Below are positions 53,335-61,558 of a stretch of DNA of 64,000 bases, piece by piece. Every line of letters starts with the position of its first letter. Positions within the stretch are counted from its first letter, which is position 1. The DNA comes from Chitinophaga sp. 180180018-3 (GTDB taxonomy: Bacteria > Bacteroidota > Bacteroidia > Chitinophagales > Chitinophagaceae). The position numbers and the translations under genes were made by a program. Where the stretch lies: contig NZ_CP140772.1 in the NCBI RefSeq assembly GCF_037893185.1, forward strand, positions 2,046,001 through 2,110,000, written 5' to 3'. The notes below the pieces were generated by a model, which was given only the letters and a program-made list of their open reading frames with translations, did not search any database and had not been told where the DNA came from.

Positions 53335-55779
53335 TTATAGTCTTGCACTACGGATGATATCCGCAAATATACCTGAAGCGGTAACATCGGCGCCGGCGCC
53401 GGCCCCCTTTACAATAAGCGGCTGCTCCTGGTAACGACTGGTGGTATACAACACGATATTGTCTTTGCCTTCCAGCTTAAAGAACGGATGATCTGCCGCT
53501 ACGCTCTGCAAGCCAACGGAAGCCCTGCCATCTTCATATCTTGCTACAAACTTCAATCGCTTACCCTCCGCTTCAGCAGCTTCTCTCAGGCCCTGAAAGT
53601 GTGCGGCATGTACGTCCAGCTGTTCGTAGAAATCGGGCACAGATGGCGCATCCAGGCATTCGGCCGGCAGAAAGGAGTGATTCACAATTTCATCTATCTC
53701 AATGGCAGCACCGCTTTCCCTGGCCAGGATCAGAATCTTTCTCATCACATCTTTTCCGCTCAGGTCAATCCGTGGATCGGGTTCAGTGTACCCTTCATCC
53801 TGTGCGGCTTTCACCACTTCGCGGAAACTGGCGCCGTTGACAAAATGATTGAAAACAAAATTCAGACTGCCGGAAAGTACCGCTTCTATACTGTGTACTT
53901 TATCGCCGCTCCTGACAAGATCATTCAGCGTATTGATCACCGGCAAACCTGCTCCCACATTGGTTTCGAAAAGGAACGAGGCATTGTATTTACGGGCCAG
54001 GTCTTTCAGCTTTTTGTAATAAGCATAGTCGGAAGAACAGGCAATTTTATTACAGGTAACCACAGAAATACCATGTTGCAGGAATTCGTGGTAAACGGCA
54101 GCAATGTCGGCGCTGGCAGTATTATCCACAAATACGCTGTTACGGAGGTTCATGGATTTGATCCGCTGTACGAAGTCGTCTGTCGATAACTGCTCGCCTT
54201 CGTCCAGTTCCTTCTTCCAGTTCTGAAGCGAGATGCCGCTATCGCTCAGCAGGATGCGTCTGCTGTTGGCAAGGCCGGCAACTCTTATCTGCAGGCCCAG
54301 TTCGTGTTGCAGATAATGCTGTTGCTGCTGCAATTGCTCCAGTAGCTTACTGCCTACGTTGCCAACACCGGCTACAAAAAGATTGATCTGTTTGAGCGGT
54401 GTTTCAAAAAATGTCTCGTGCATAACGTTCAGCGCTTTTTTGATATCAGCCTTATTGATCACTGCGGAAATATTTTTTTCGGTAGACCCCTGGGCAATAG
54501 CCCGTACATTAATACCGTTCCGGCCCAGTGTTCCGAAGAGTTTACCGCTGATGCCATGATGGTTTTTCATTTGGTCGCCCACAACGGCTACTATGCAAAG
54601 ATCTTTTTCCACTTGCAGGGGAGCAATCCTTTTTTCGGTTATTTCCTGCGCAAACTCACTGTCTACAGCTGTTTTTGCCTTCAGCATATCTGCGTCATGT
54701 ATGCCCACAGTGATAGAGTGTTCAGAGGAACTTTGGGTAATCAATATAACGTTGATGCGTTCCCGTAAGAGCGATTCAAACAGCCGTTTTGAAAACCCCG
54801 GAATGCCCACCATGCCGCTTCCTTCAAGGGTCAGCAGGGAAATATGCTGTATGCCTGAAATGCCGGTCACAGGGAAGTTCCGGTCCGCCTGATCCTGGAT
54901 AAGCGTACCATGATCTTCAGGCGCGAATGTATTCCTGATCCAGATGGGAATACGCCGGTTCATCACGGGTTGTATGGTAGGAGGGTAGATGACTTTCGCT
55001 CCGAAATGCGACAGCTCCATGGCTTCCACATAGGAGATATGCGAAATAGGAATGGCTTGTGATACAATCCGCGGATCGGCGGTCATCATACCGCTTACAT
55101 CTGTCCAGATATCCAGCACAGATGCACTGACGGCAGCAGCAACAATGGCTGCTGTATAATCGGAGCCGCCCCGGCCCAGGGTAGTGGTTTCTCCTTCAGC
55201 AGTAGCCGCCACGAAGCCTGGCAGCACTACATAGTCGGCCCCGGCCTGTGCAAAATACTGGGATATATTATGATTGGTGGCAACAAAGTTCACGGTGGCG
55301 TGCCCGAAGTTATTATCAGTAACAATCAGCTCGCGGCTGTCTTTGCAGGTGGCAGAAAATCCGGCTTGTTTAAGCTTTTCTGCAACGATGGTACACGACA
55401 TCAGTTCGCCGTAACTCATGATTTTATCGAGGGTGCGTGCACTCATTTCTCCTACCTGGAAAATGCCGTCGCACAGGTTTTCGAGCGCATTGAGTTTTTT
55501 CTTCAGCTGGCTGATTTGCCCGCTTTGCGCAGTGATAGGGAACAATTCGCGGATAGTGTCCAGGTGCCTGACCTCAATTTCCTGCAATATCTGTTTATAT
55601 TCTTCCTTACCCTGCTCTGCCAGCTGGCCGCAACGTATAAGCTTGTCCGTTATCCCGCCAAGCGCCGATACCACGATAGCATACTGTCCGGCTGGTTTAT
55701 GTTGTCTGAGGATATTACAAACCTGGTCGATCGCTTTGGCGCTTCCTACTGAAGTACCGCCAAATTTTAATACTTGCAT
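53335..55779 (-). CDS. thrA: Bifunctional aspartate kinase / homoserine dehydrogenase
   Basis: 814 residues, the usual length of the fused enzyme catalysing the first and third steps from aspartate to homoserine. The kinase half (about 1-290) begins with VLKFGGTSVGSAKAI and contains FVAATAEGETTTLGRGGSDY. ACT domains follow (about 300-460: ISLLTLEGSGMVGIPGF, CIVAVVGDQMKNHHGISG), which in this family bind threonine for feedback inhibition. The dehydrogenase half begins with the NAD loop LFVAGVGNVGSKLLEQL and has NVGAGLPVINTLNDLVRSG and GYTEPDPRIDLSGKDVMRK. A leader peptide gene precedes it, arguing for attenuation control. Confidence 0.97.
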   Translation of the reverse strand: MQVLKFGGTSVGSAKAIDQVCNILRQHKPAGQYAIVVSALGGITDKLIRCGQLAEQGKEEYKQILQEIEVRHLDTIRELFPITAQSGQISQLKKKLNALENLCDGIFQVGEMSARTLDKIMSYGELMSCTIVAEKLKQAGFSATCKDSRELIVTDNNFGHATVNFVATNHNISQYFAQAGADYVVLPGFVAATAEGETTTLGRGGSDYTAAIVAAAVSASVLDIWTDVSGMMTADPRIVSQAIPISHISYVEAMELSHFGAKVIYPPTIQPVMNRRIPIWIRNTFAPEDHGTLIQDQADRNFPVTGISGIQHISLLTLEGSGMVGIPGFSKRLFESLLRERINVILITQSSSEHSITVGIHDADMLKAKTAVDSEFAQEITEKRIAPLQVEKDLCIVAVVGDQMKNHHGISGKLFGTLGRNGINVRAIAQGSTEKNISAVINKADIKKALNVMHETFFETPLKQINLFVAGVGNVGSKLLEQLQQQQHYLQHELGLQIRVAGLANSRRILLSDSGISLQNWKKELDEGEQLSTDDFVQRIKSMNLRNSVFVDNTASADIAAVYHEFLQHGISVVTCNKIACSSDYAYYKKLKDLARKYNASFLFETNVGAGLPVINTLNDLVRSGDKVHSIEAVLSGSLNFVFNHFVNGASFREVVKAAQDEGYTEPDPRIDLSGKDVMRKILILARESGAAIEIDEIVNHSFLPAECLDAPSVPDFYEQLDVHAAHFQGLREAAEAEGKRLKFVARYEDGRASVGLQSVAADHPFFKLEGKDNIVLYTTSRYQEQPLIVKGAGAGADVTASGIFADIIRSARL

Positions 55780-55804
55780 ATGAATATTTTATATATGGAT
55801 AACT

Positions 55805-55960
55805 ACGGGTCCTCCCGTTGATGTACCACCCGTGTGGTCGTTGGATCATATGTGAAAATTAACCCCGCACTGGGGTTGTAATGGTAGTGGACGTAATCGT
55901 CATAGTGCCCGCATGTTCCTGCCAGGAAGCAGGAATCAAAGAGATTTGATATGTACAAAA
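55805..55960 (-). promoter_or_regulatory. thr operon leader / attenuator region
   Basis: Upstream of thrA on the same strand lie a short Thr/Ile leader frame (55859-55903) and three small hairpins: AACCCC/GGGGTT at 55861-55877, overlapping the last leader codons; ACCAC/GTGGT at 55825-55838; and ACGGG/CCCGT at 55805-55818. The second and third can pair with each other instead (55828-55833 with 55805-55810), as expected for a switch. No T-run follows the last hairpin, so the end effect could be on translation or Rho access rather than classical intrinsic termination. Confidence 0.7.
55859..55903 (-). CDS. thrL: thr operon leader peptide
   Basis: Fourteen codons: M-T-I-T-S-T-T-I-T-T-P-V-R-G, then TAA. 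Six Thr and two Ile codons in ten positions directly upstream of the threonine operon match the logic of E. coli ThrL, where ribosome stalling on scarce charged tRNA-Thr sets the fate of the mRNA. The Thr codons are followed at once by a GC-rich hairpin. Too short for ordinary gene finders. Recognition is from the codon pattern and position. Confidence 0.82.
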   Translation of the reverse strand: MTITSTTITTPVRG

Positions 55961-55997
55961 CGGTTTCACTAGTTGAAATATGACGATTGTGTAACAA

Positions 55998-56567
55998 AAG
56001 TCTATAATTGTGGTGATAAATAAAAGCGCAGTGATTATTTTTAGAAATGCTTTAAAATTGCCTGCTTTTTTTGATTTAATATCTTTTTAGTGTTGTGTTT
56101 ATTGATATTTATTTATCAAATGAGCTTTTTGTTGAGAAATTTACTGTTTAGACATTTTCTGTTAACTGTTTTTCGATGACATTTTAATGACATTATTTGA
56201 TGGTGGATATTGAAATCGAGGACTGATCGACCCCGGCAAAAAAAATTGGCTGATTTGATTTATTTCTTACCTTAGGCATATAAATCACAGCCACTTGTCC
56301 ATTTCACTGAAATATACAAGCAATAGTCAGCTTAATTACTACTTTCTCATGGCAACGCTCGCCATGGATTCGACTTTGGCATAACCTTTCCCAACGGCCG
56401 TAACCGGCTATCCTTCGTATTTATATACCGTAACTTTGTAATAGTAATCCGTTGCTGTTTCGTATGTATGTATCTGCCATCAGCGGAATATATGCTGCGC
56501 ATTAAGAACTGGAATTATACACCAAGGCAATTTTTCATACACCAAAACAATTTTTCAAATTCCTGTT
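55998..56567. other. 570-base AT-rich intergenic region between thr operon and hmgA
   Basis: It holds the promoter region of the thr operon and the upstream region of hmgA. Two candidate hmgA promoters are listed separately. No open frame of note and no strong hairpin terminator is visible. Confidence 0.5.
56246..56275 (+). promoter_or_regulatory. Candidate distal promoter of hmgA-hppD
   Basis: TTG (56246-56248), exactly 19 bases, TACCTTAG (56268-56275; one base off TAnnTTTG). It would leave a leader of about 285 nt before hmgA. A second -7 match, TAACTTTG, lies at 56431-56438 and gives a leader near 125 nt. Confidence 0.5.
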
Positions 56568-57725
56568 ATGCCACATTATTATCAACTCGGACAAATACCG
56601 CATAAGCGCCATACCCAGTTTCGAAAGCCGGATGGCGGGCTGTATTCGGAACAGTTATTTTCTACGGAAGGTTTTTCTTCCAATTCAAGCCTGTTGTATC
56701 ATTGTCATCCACCCACCAGTATTATCAAAGTAGATGAACCATATACCGTGCTGCCGAAAATAGCGGAAGAGAAAATGCTGAAACACCGCAGCTTTCTGGG
56801 ATTCAATATGAAGCCGGCCGACGATTTTTTGCAGAGCCGCAAAGCCGTGCTGGTAAATAACGACCTGCATATTGTACTGGCAGCTCCCCGTCAGAGCATG
56901 GAGGGTTACTTCTATAAAAATGCAGATGCAGATGAAATGATATTCGTGCACGAAGGAACCGGGGTATTAAAAACCCAGTACGGTCAGCTGGAGTTCGGGT
57001 ATGGCGACTATATAGTAGTACCGCGTGGAACGATCTACCAGATCCGGTTTAATGGTGATAACAACCGGTTATTTATTGTAGAATCGTTTAGCCCTATCCG
57101 TTATCCCAAACGTTACCTGAGCAAATATGGACAGTTAGCGGAACATGCACCTTATTGTGAACGGGATATCCGCCAGCCACAGCAGCTGGAAACGATAGAT
57201 GAAGAAGGTGATTTCCTGATCCGTGTGAAGAAGAAAGGGGTTATATATCCCATTCATTATAAGTACCACCCGTTTGATGTGATCGGATGGGACGGATGCG
57301 AATATCCGTTCGCTTTTTCCATTCACGATTTTGAACCGATCACCGGCAGAGTGCATCAGCCGCCGCCGGTGCATCAGACTTTCGAGGGGAATAATTTTGT
57401 GGTTTGTTCCTTCTGTCCGCGGTTGTTCGACTATCATCCGCTATCGATACCCGCGCCTTATAATCACAGTAACATCGATAGTGATGAAGTGTTGTATTAT
57501 GTGGATGGGGACTTCATGAGCCGTAAACACGTAGAGCGGGGAATGATCACTTTACATCCGGCCGGAATACCGCACGGGCCGCACCCCGGCGCGGTAGAGA
57601 AAAGTATAGGCGCAAAGGAAACAAAAGAACTGGCAGTAATGGTGGATACTTTCCATCCGTTGCAGATTACAGAAGAAGCACTGGGCATCGAAGACCAGGG
57701 CTATGTAATGAGCTGGGCTGAATAA
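56568..57725 (+). CDS. hmgA: Homogentisate 1,2-dioxygenase
   Basis: 385 residues. The enzyme opens the aromatic ring of homogentisate in tyrosine and phenylalanine breakdown, using iron. Supporting sequence: MPHYYQLGQIPHKRHTQFRK, DEMIFVHEGTGVLKTQYGQL, YGDYIVVPRGTIYQIRF, and a cupin-like His/Glu set near the C-terminus (PAPYNHSNIDSDEVLYYVDG, GMITLHPAGIPHGPHPGA). It is shorter than the ~440-residue proteobacterial form, as usual in Bacteroidota. The next gene, hppD, makes its substrate and starts 46 bases later. Confidence 0.94.
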   Translation: MPHYYQLGQIPHKRHTQFRKPDGGLYSEQLFSTEGFSSNSSLLYHCHPPTSIIKVDEPYTVLPKIAEEKMLKHRSFLGFNMKPADDFLQSRKAVLVNNDLHIVLAAPRQSMEGYFYKNADADEMIFVHEGTGVLKTQYGQLEFGYGDYIVVPRGTIYQIRFNGDNNRLFIVESFSPIRYPKRYLSKYGQLAEHAPYCERDIRQPQQLETIDEEGDFLIRVKKKGVIYPIHYKYHPFDVIGWDGCEYPFAFSIHDFEPITGRVHQPPPVHQTFEGNNFVVCSFCPRLFDYHPLSIPAPYNHSNIDSDEVLYYVDGDFMSRKHVERGMITLHPAGIPHGPHPGAVEKSIGAKETKELAVMVDTFHPLQITEEALGIEDQGYVMSWAE

Positions 57726-57771
57726 TATAATAATACCAACCTGATTATAACACCAAAACAATTGAAATGCT

Positions 57772-58902
57772 ATGGAAACAGCATTAATAAATGCAGATAA
57801 CCTGACCGGTCAGCAAGACTTTCTGCCGCTCAATGGAACTGACTACGTTGAGTTTTATGTTGGCAACGCCAAGCAGGCAGCCCATTATTACATGACCGCT
57901 TTTGGCTTTCAGGCAGTGGCTTATGCAGGCCCGGAAACAGGTGTGCGCGACAGGGCTTCTTATGTACTGGTGCAAAACAAGCTGCGTTTCGTATTAACCA
58001 CTTCGTTGATACCTGATTCCGAAATTGCCCGTCATATTGCCAAACATGGCGATGGCGTAAAAGTGCTGGCATTGTGGGTAGATGACGCCCGCGCAGCATT
58101 TGAAGAAACAGTAAAAAGAGGCGCTACTCCTTATCTGGAGCCGGTGGTGGAGAAAGATGAATATGGAGAAGTGATACGCAGCGGCATCCGCACATACGGC
58201 GATACTGTACACGTATTCGTAGAACGCAAAAGCTATAAAGGATTGTTCATGCCGGGCTACAAAGCCTGGAAACCCCGCTATCAGCCTACAGACACCGGTC
58301 TTTTATACGTGGATCACTGCGTAGGCAATGTTGGATGGAATGAGATGAATACCTGGGTTGGTTTCTACGAACGGGTAATGGGATTCCGTAACCTCATCTC
58401 CTTCGACGACAGTGATATCTCCACTGAATATTCTGCGCTGATGAGTAAAGTAATGAGTAACGGTAACGGACGTGTGAAATTCCCGATCAACGAACCGGCT
58501 GAAGGAAAGAAAAAATCGCAGATCGAAGAATATCTTGATTTTTATGGAGGTCCGGGTGTGCAACACGTTGCTATCGCTACCGACGATATTATTAAAACCG
58601 TATCCGAACTGCAGCAAAGGGGCGTGGAATTCCTTACGGTGCCAGACAGCTACTACGAAACTTTATTACAGCGGGTAGGACATATTGATGAAGCAATAGC
58701 GCCACTGCAGCAGCTGGGGATCCTGGTAGACCGGGACGACGAGGGATACCTGTTGCAGATCTTTACAAAGCCCATTCAGGACCGGCCTACTGTGTTTTTC
58801 GAAATTATACAGCGCAAAGGAGCGAAGTCCTTTGGCAAGGGCAATTTCAAGGCGCTCTTCGAATCTATAGAAAGGGAACAGGCTTTGCGCGGTAATCTGT
58901 AG
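57772..58902 (+). CDS. hppD: 4-Hydroxyphenylpyruvate dioxygenase
   Basis: 376 residues. It converts 4-hydroxyphenylpyruvate to homogentisate, feeding hmgA directly. The protein has the two vicinal-oxygen-chelate halves of the family (N-terminal VEFYVGNAKQAAHYYMTAFG and C-terminal YVDHCVGNVGWNEMNTW). Iron ligands are His in VDHCVGNV, His in GVQHVAIATDDI and Glu in TVFFEIIQRKGAKSFGKGNF. Length is typical. It ends in a strong terminator, closing the two-gene tyrosine-degradation operon. Confidence 0.96.
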   Translation: METALINADNLTGQQDFLPLNGTDYVEFYVGNAKQAAHYYMTAFGFQAVAYAGPETGVRDRASYVLVQNKLRFVLTTSLIPDSEIARHIAKHGDGVKVLALWVDDARAAFEETVKRGATPYLEPVVEKDEYGEVIRSGIRTYGDTVHVFVERKSYKGLFMPGYKAWKPRYQPTDTGLLYVDHCVGNVGWNEMNTWVGFYERVMGFRNLISFDDSDISTEYSALMSKVMSNGNGRVKFPINEPAEGKKKSQIEEYLDFYGGPGVQHVAIATDDIIKTVSELQQRGVEFLTVPDSYYETLLQRVGHIDEAIAPLQQLGILVDRDDEGYLLQIFTKPIQDRPTVFFEIIQRKGAKSFGKGNFKALFESIEREQALRGNL

Positions 58903-58963
58903 TGCAGGAACCTGATGTCTTTTATATATAGTAAGATTACAACAATGCTAAACATGCTTCTTT

Positions 58964-59003
58964 AAAAATTTCCGCCCCGTATTGCCGGGGCGGAAATTTT
59001 TTT
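58964..59003 (+). terminator. Intrinsic terminator of hmgA-hppD
   Basis: A perfect 16-bp stem (AAAAATTTCCGCCCCG and its complement) with a TATTGC loop, ending in a run of T residues. It begins 61 bases after the hppD stop. Confidence 0.93.
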
Positions 59004-59065
59004 GGTAATTTGGCATGGAGTTTGTTTCTTTGTTTTCAGATTCGATTAGGGAATCTAACCAACTC

Positions 59066-59311
59066 CAATATTTTAACTACAGTTATATGTCTGATTGACC
59101 AATGATGTTGTCAATCATTTAAAACCTCACCCAATATTTTAACCGCTGAATTTACACTGAAAATGTGTTTGTTTGCTTTGCAGGCAACTATCCGAAATCC
59201 GTCAGTGTTATATAAAACCCATTGATAACATGTTTGTTGTCATGTATTCAGCATTCATTTTCGATATTTTAACCACAATTGTATTCAACTGATAAACAAT
59301 CCGTTATCAGT
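59066..59311. repeat. Repeated ATATTTTAAC units with inner hairpins
   Basis: (C/T)-ATATTTTAAC-type decamers occur at 59066-59077, 59132-59143 and 59262-59273, spaced 66 and 130 bases (about one and two units of 65). The first unit contains the dyad GATTGAC/GTCAATC (59093-59116) and the third contains ACTGATAA/TTATCAGT (59288-59311), both perfect. The surrounding gap (58903-59547) has no gene, and the last 150 bases before 59548 are extremely AT-rich. Confidence 0.6.
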
Positions 59312-59547
59312 TTTTAAAGCCTACTTCCGATAAATTAAGCATTGACAGGTATGTATTGACCTTTCCGTGCCCCAGGGCACCCGGCTAATCTTATTTTCTA
59401 ATAAATTAATTATTTATATAATGTATTTTGATTATTGTTTTTTTTAGATTAGTAGCCTGTAATAATTGTAAATACAGATAATTTAACACATATAAATTTT
59501 ATTTTATTTAATTTTAAACATTATTATTAACTTTAATACACACTACT

Positions 59548-60354
59548 ATGTTTACTACAAAAATTACAAACGGAACAATCGGTGCAGCTTTACTGGCTTC
59601 TGTAACCATTTTATCTTCTTTCCGCGGAGGCGACAACAAAACTTATCTGCATAAGGTAGTATCCTCTGCGGGTCAGACAATGCTGGAATACAATACAGAC
59701 AAAACTATCAGCCGTATTGTACAGTTGCACAAAACTGAAGATAACAGCACTTACAATACTGTACAGATGCCAGTGTATGAAAATGGCAAACTCGTAAAAA
59801 GTCTGCTGGCTGATGACGAAAAAGCAACTTCCGGCGATGTATACCAGGCTTTCGAGTACAGTGGTGATCACATTTCCAAAATGAGCTATTACCGCGATGG
59901 TCAGGTGAATACCGTAGATTCACTGGCATATGATGCGAACGGACAACTGGCTACCCGCTATCAGTTCGGCAGAAATGCAAAAGGTGCACTGGTAATGACC
60001 GGCTATCAACAATACAACTGGGATAAAGAAGGCAACGTAGAACGCGTAGATAATTATGGAAAACAACCTGGCTATAGCAAATTCGTTTATACATCTTCCG
60101 TAAGTTATACCTACGACAATAAGCTGAATCCTCAACAGGAACGTCCGGAACTGGCATTTCTGCTCGATGCGAGTGCTGGTAGCATTTCTGCTCACAACGT
60201 GATCACTGAAAGCTTTAGTTCGCCTAATTCTGCCCAGGTAATCACCAATACATACAGCTATGCTTACAATGCCAGCAAATTCCCTGTAAAAGGAACTTTC
60301 ATCTCTGGTTTGGATGGAAGTACATCAAAACTGGAATGGTCAAAGCTACAGTAA
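59548..60354 (+). CDS. Secreted protein of unknown function with YD-like repeats
   Basis: 268 residues. An N-terminal hydrophobic signal-like stretch (GAALLASVTILSSF) is followed by repeated beta-strand segments resembling YD/RHS-type units: YLHKVVSSAGQTMLEYNTDK, VYQAFEYSGDHISKMSYYRD, SLAYDANGQLATRYQFGRNA, YQQYNWDKEGNVERVDNYGK, YSYAYNASKFPVKGTFISGL. In Bacteroidota similar small proteins are exported and of unknown function. The long AT-rich upstream region suggests its own regulation. No catalytic residues are apparent. Confidence 0.7.
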   Translation: MFTTKITNGTIGAALLASVTILSSFRGGDNKTYLHKVVSSAGQTMLEYNTDKTISRIVQLHKTEDNSTYNTVQMPVYENGKLVKSLLADDEKATSGDVYQAFEYSGDHISKMSYYRDGQVNTVDSLAYDANGQLATRYQFGRNAKGALVMTGYQQYNWDKEGNVERVDNYGKQPGYSKFVYTSSVSYTYDNKLNPQQERPELAFLLDASAGSISAHNVITESFSSPNSAQVITNTYSYAYNASKFPVKGTFISGLDGSTSKLEWSKLQ

Positions 60355-60403
60355 GGAATAAATAGTTAACTTTACAATATTAAAGTTTACTGTTCCGTTT
60401 TTT

Positions 60404-60592
60404 ATGAGGATTCAAACACTGTTTGGGATATTATTTTTACTAGGTGGGATTTTTCAGGCGTTCACGGCTATTTTGATTTACCAGGGCCACAAGCACTATA
60501 TATTGAAGTTCGCTAACAGGAAAGTGGGGATGGTAATTTATTTTATAATTGCTCTGTTATTGTTTTATCTTGCTTACATAAACCTGGTGTAA
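60404..60592 (+). CDS. Small two-helix membrane protein
   Basis: 62 residues. Two hydrophobic helices (about 5-25, LFGILFLLGGIFQAFTAILI, and 40-60, VGMVIYFIIALLLFYLAYIN) flank a basic loop HKHYILKFANRK. The amino-acid pattern, with the loop positive on one side, looks like a real membrane hairpin rather than chance translation. It sits 49 bases after the upstream gene and 26 before the L,D-transpeptidase gene. Function is unknown. Confidence 0.6.
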   Translation: MRIQTLFGILFLLGGIFQAFTAILIYQGHKHYILKFANRKVGMVIYFIIALLLFYLAYINLV

Positions 60593-60618
60593 ATATTAAA
60601 ATTTTGTCGAATTAGTAT

Positions 60619-61368
60619 ATGAAGCGACTTGTTGTAATCGTCCTGATATTGTTGGGTGCAGGAAGGATCTTCGCTCAGCAATCTTTCCTCGAAAATCAGA
60701 AAATGTTCCCGAAAGTAGGGGAAGCATACCGCGAAAAAGAGGAGTTACTGAAGAAAGAATTTGAAAAGAAAGGGCTGGCTTATCCCGCGAAATACATCTT
60801 TGTCCGTTCGTTTAAGCTCGACAGTGAGATGGAAATCTGGGTAAAGAACAGCGCTGCGGATACCTTCCGCTTGTTTAAAAGTTATCGGGTCTGCACCCTT
60901 TCCGGAAAGATGGGACCAAAGCGTAAGGAAGGCGACAGGCAGGTACCGGAAGGTTTTTATTATATCAACGACTTCAACCCGAACAGTAATTATCACCTCT
61001 CACTGGGTATCAACTACCCTAATTTCTCAGATAGGATCCTGAGCGATCAGAGAAATCCTGGTGGTGAAATTTATATCCACGGCAATTGCATCACGGTTGG
61101 CTGTATACCGCTCACTGACGAGTTCATCGATGAAGTGTACATCCTCGCAGTAAATGCCAAGAATGCCGGCCAGGACTTCATCCCGGTGCATGTGTTCCCG
61201 GTAAAGTTTGGTAACCCCGGTTCCATGAACTATCTGAGTACTTTTACGCTTACTGATGGTTCTTCCAAACAGTTCTGGACCGAGCTGAGAACAGCATACG
61301 ACTACTTTGAAAAACACCATCGCCTCCCGGTTGTTATGGTGGATGATAAAGGCAAATATGTGATGTAG
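60619..61368 (+). CDS. L,D-transpeptidase-family (YkuD/ErfK-like) protein
   Basis: 249 residues, secreted (signal peptide about 1-19, RIFAQ). YkuD-fold enzymes make 3-3 peptidoglycan cross-links or attach proteins to peptidoglycan. The catalytic motif is IYIHGNCITVGCIPLTDEFI, with the His-Gly and the nucleophile Cys 8 residues later. Flanking YYINDFNPNSNYHLSLGINY and IWVKN segments fit the murein L,D-transpeptidase branch (ErfK/YafK-like). It is followed by repeat copy 5, 6 bases after the stop. Confidence 0.9.
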   Translation: MKRLVVIVLILLGAGRIFAQQSFLENQKMFPKVGEAYREKEELLKKEFEKKGLAYPAKYIFVRSFKLDSEMEIWVKNSAADTFRLFKSYRVCTLSGKMGPKRKEGDRQVPEGFYYINDFNPNSNYHLSLGINYPNFSDRILSDQRNPGGEIYIHGNCITVGCIPLTDEFIDEVYILAVNAKNAGQDFIPVHVFPVKFGNPGSMNYLSTFTLTDGSSKQFWTELRTAYDYFEKHHRLPVVMVDDKGKYVM

Positions 61369-61374
61369 AGAAAA

Positions 61375-61492
61375 GAATTAAGAATATAGAAAGAAGAATT
61401 AAGAAAATGCGGCGGAGATAGTAACGAATTTGATATTCGCGTTTACTATCTCCGCCGCATTTTCTTAATTCTTCTTTCTATACTCTTAATTC
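61375..61492. repeat. Long palindromic repeat, copy 5 (divergent core)
   Basis: Arms 61375-61424 and 61443-61492 (50 bases) are complementary with a single mismatch. The inner CGAAT/ATTCG pairs extend the stem after a small bulge. The outer modules (GAATTAAGAAT, GAAGAATTAAG) are the family's, but the core reads GGCGGAGATAGTAACGA instead of GCGAAGACCTTAGCGA. It starts 6 bases past the L,D-transpeptidase stop. Confidence 0.94.
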
Positions 61493-61558
61493 AAAAAATA
61501 TTTGGTTTTTAGGAGATTTTTTTTCAACTTGTCCGGCGGTCAAATCAATTTACTATTT

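Noticed and set aside
55803..55997. 64-codon minus-strand frame overlapping the thr leader
   Set aside because: The Thr/Ile-rich frame at 55859-55903, in another phase, explains the region. The longer frame has no sensible composition.
55921..56000. Promoter for the thr operon
   Set aside because: TCTCTTTG and TAGACTTTTG are present upstream of thrL, but neither has a TTG at the proper distance or an exact -7 box, so no single site is called.
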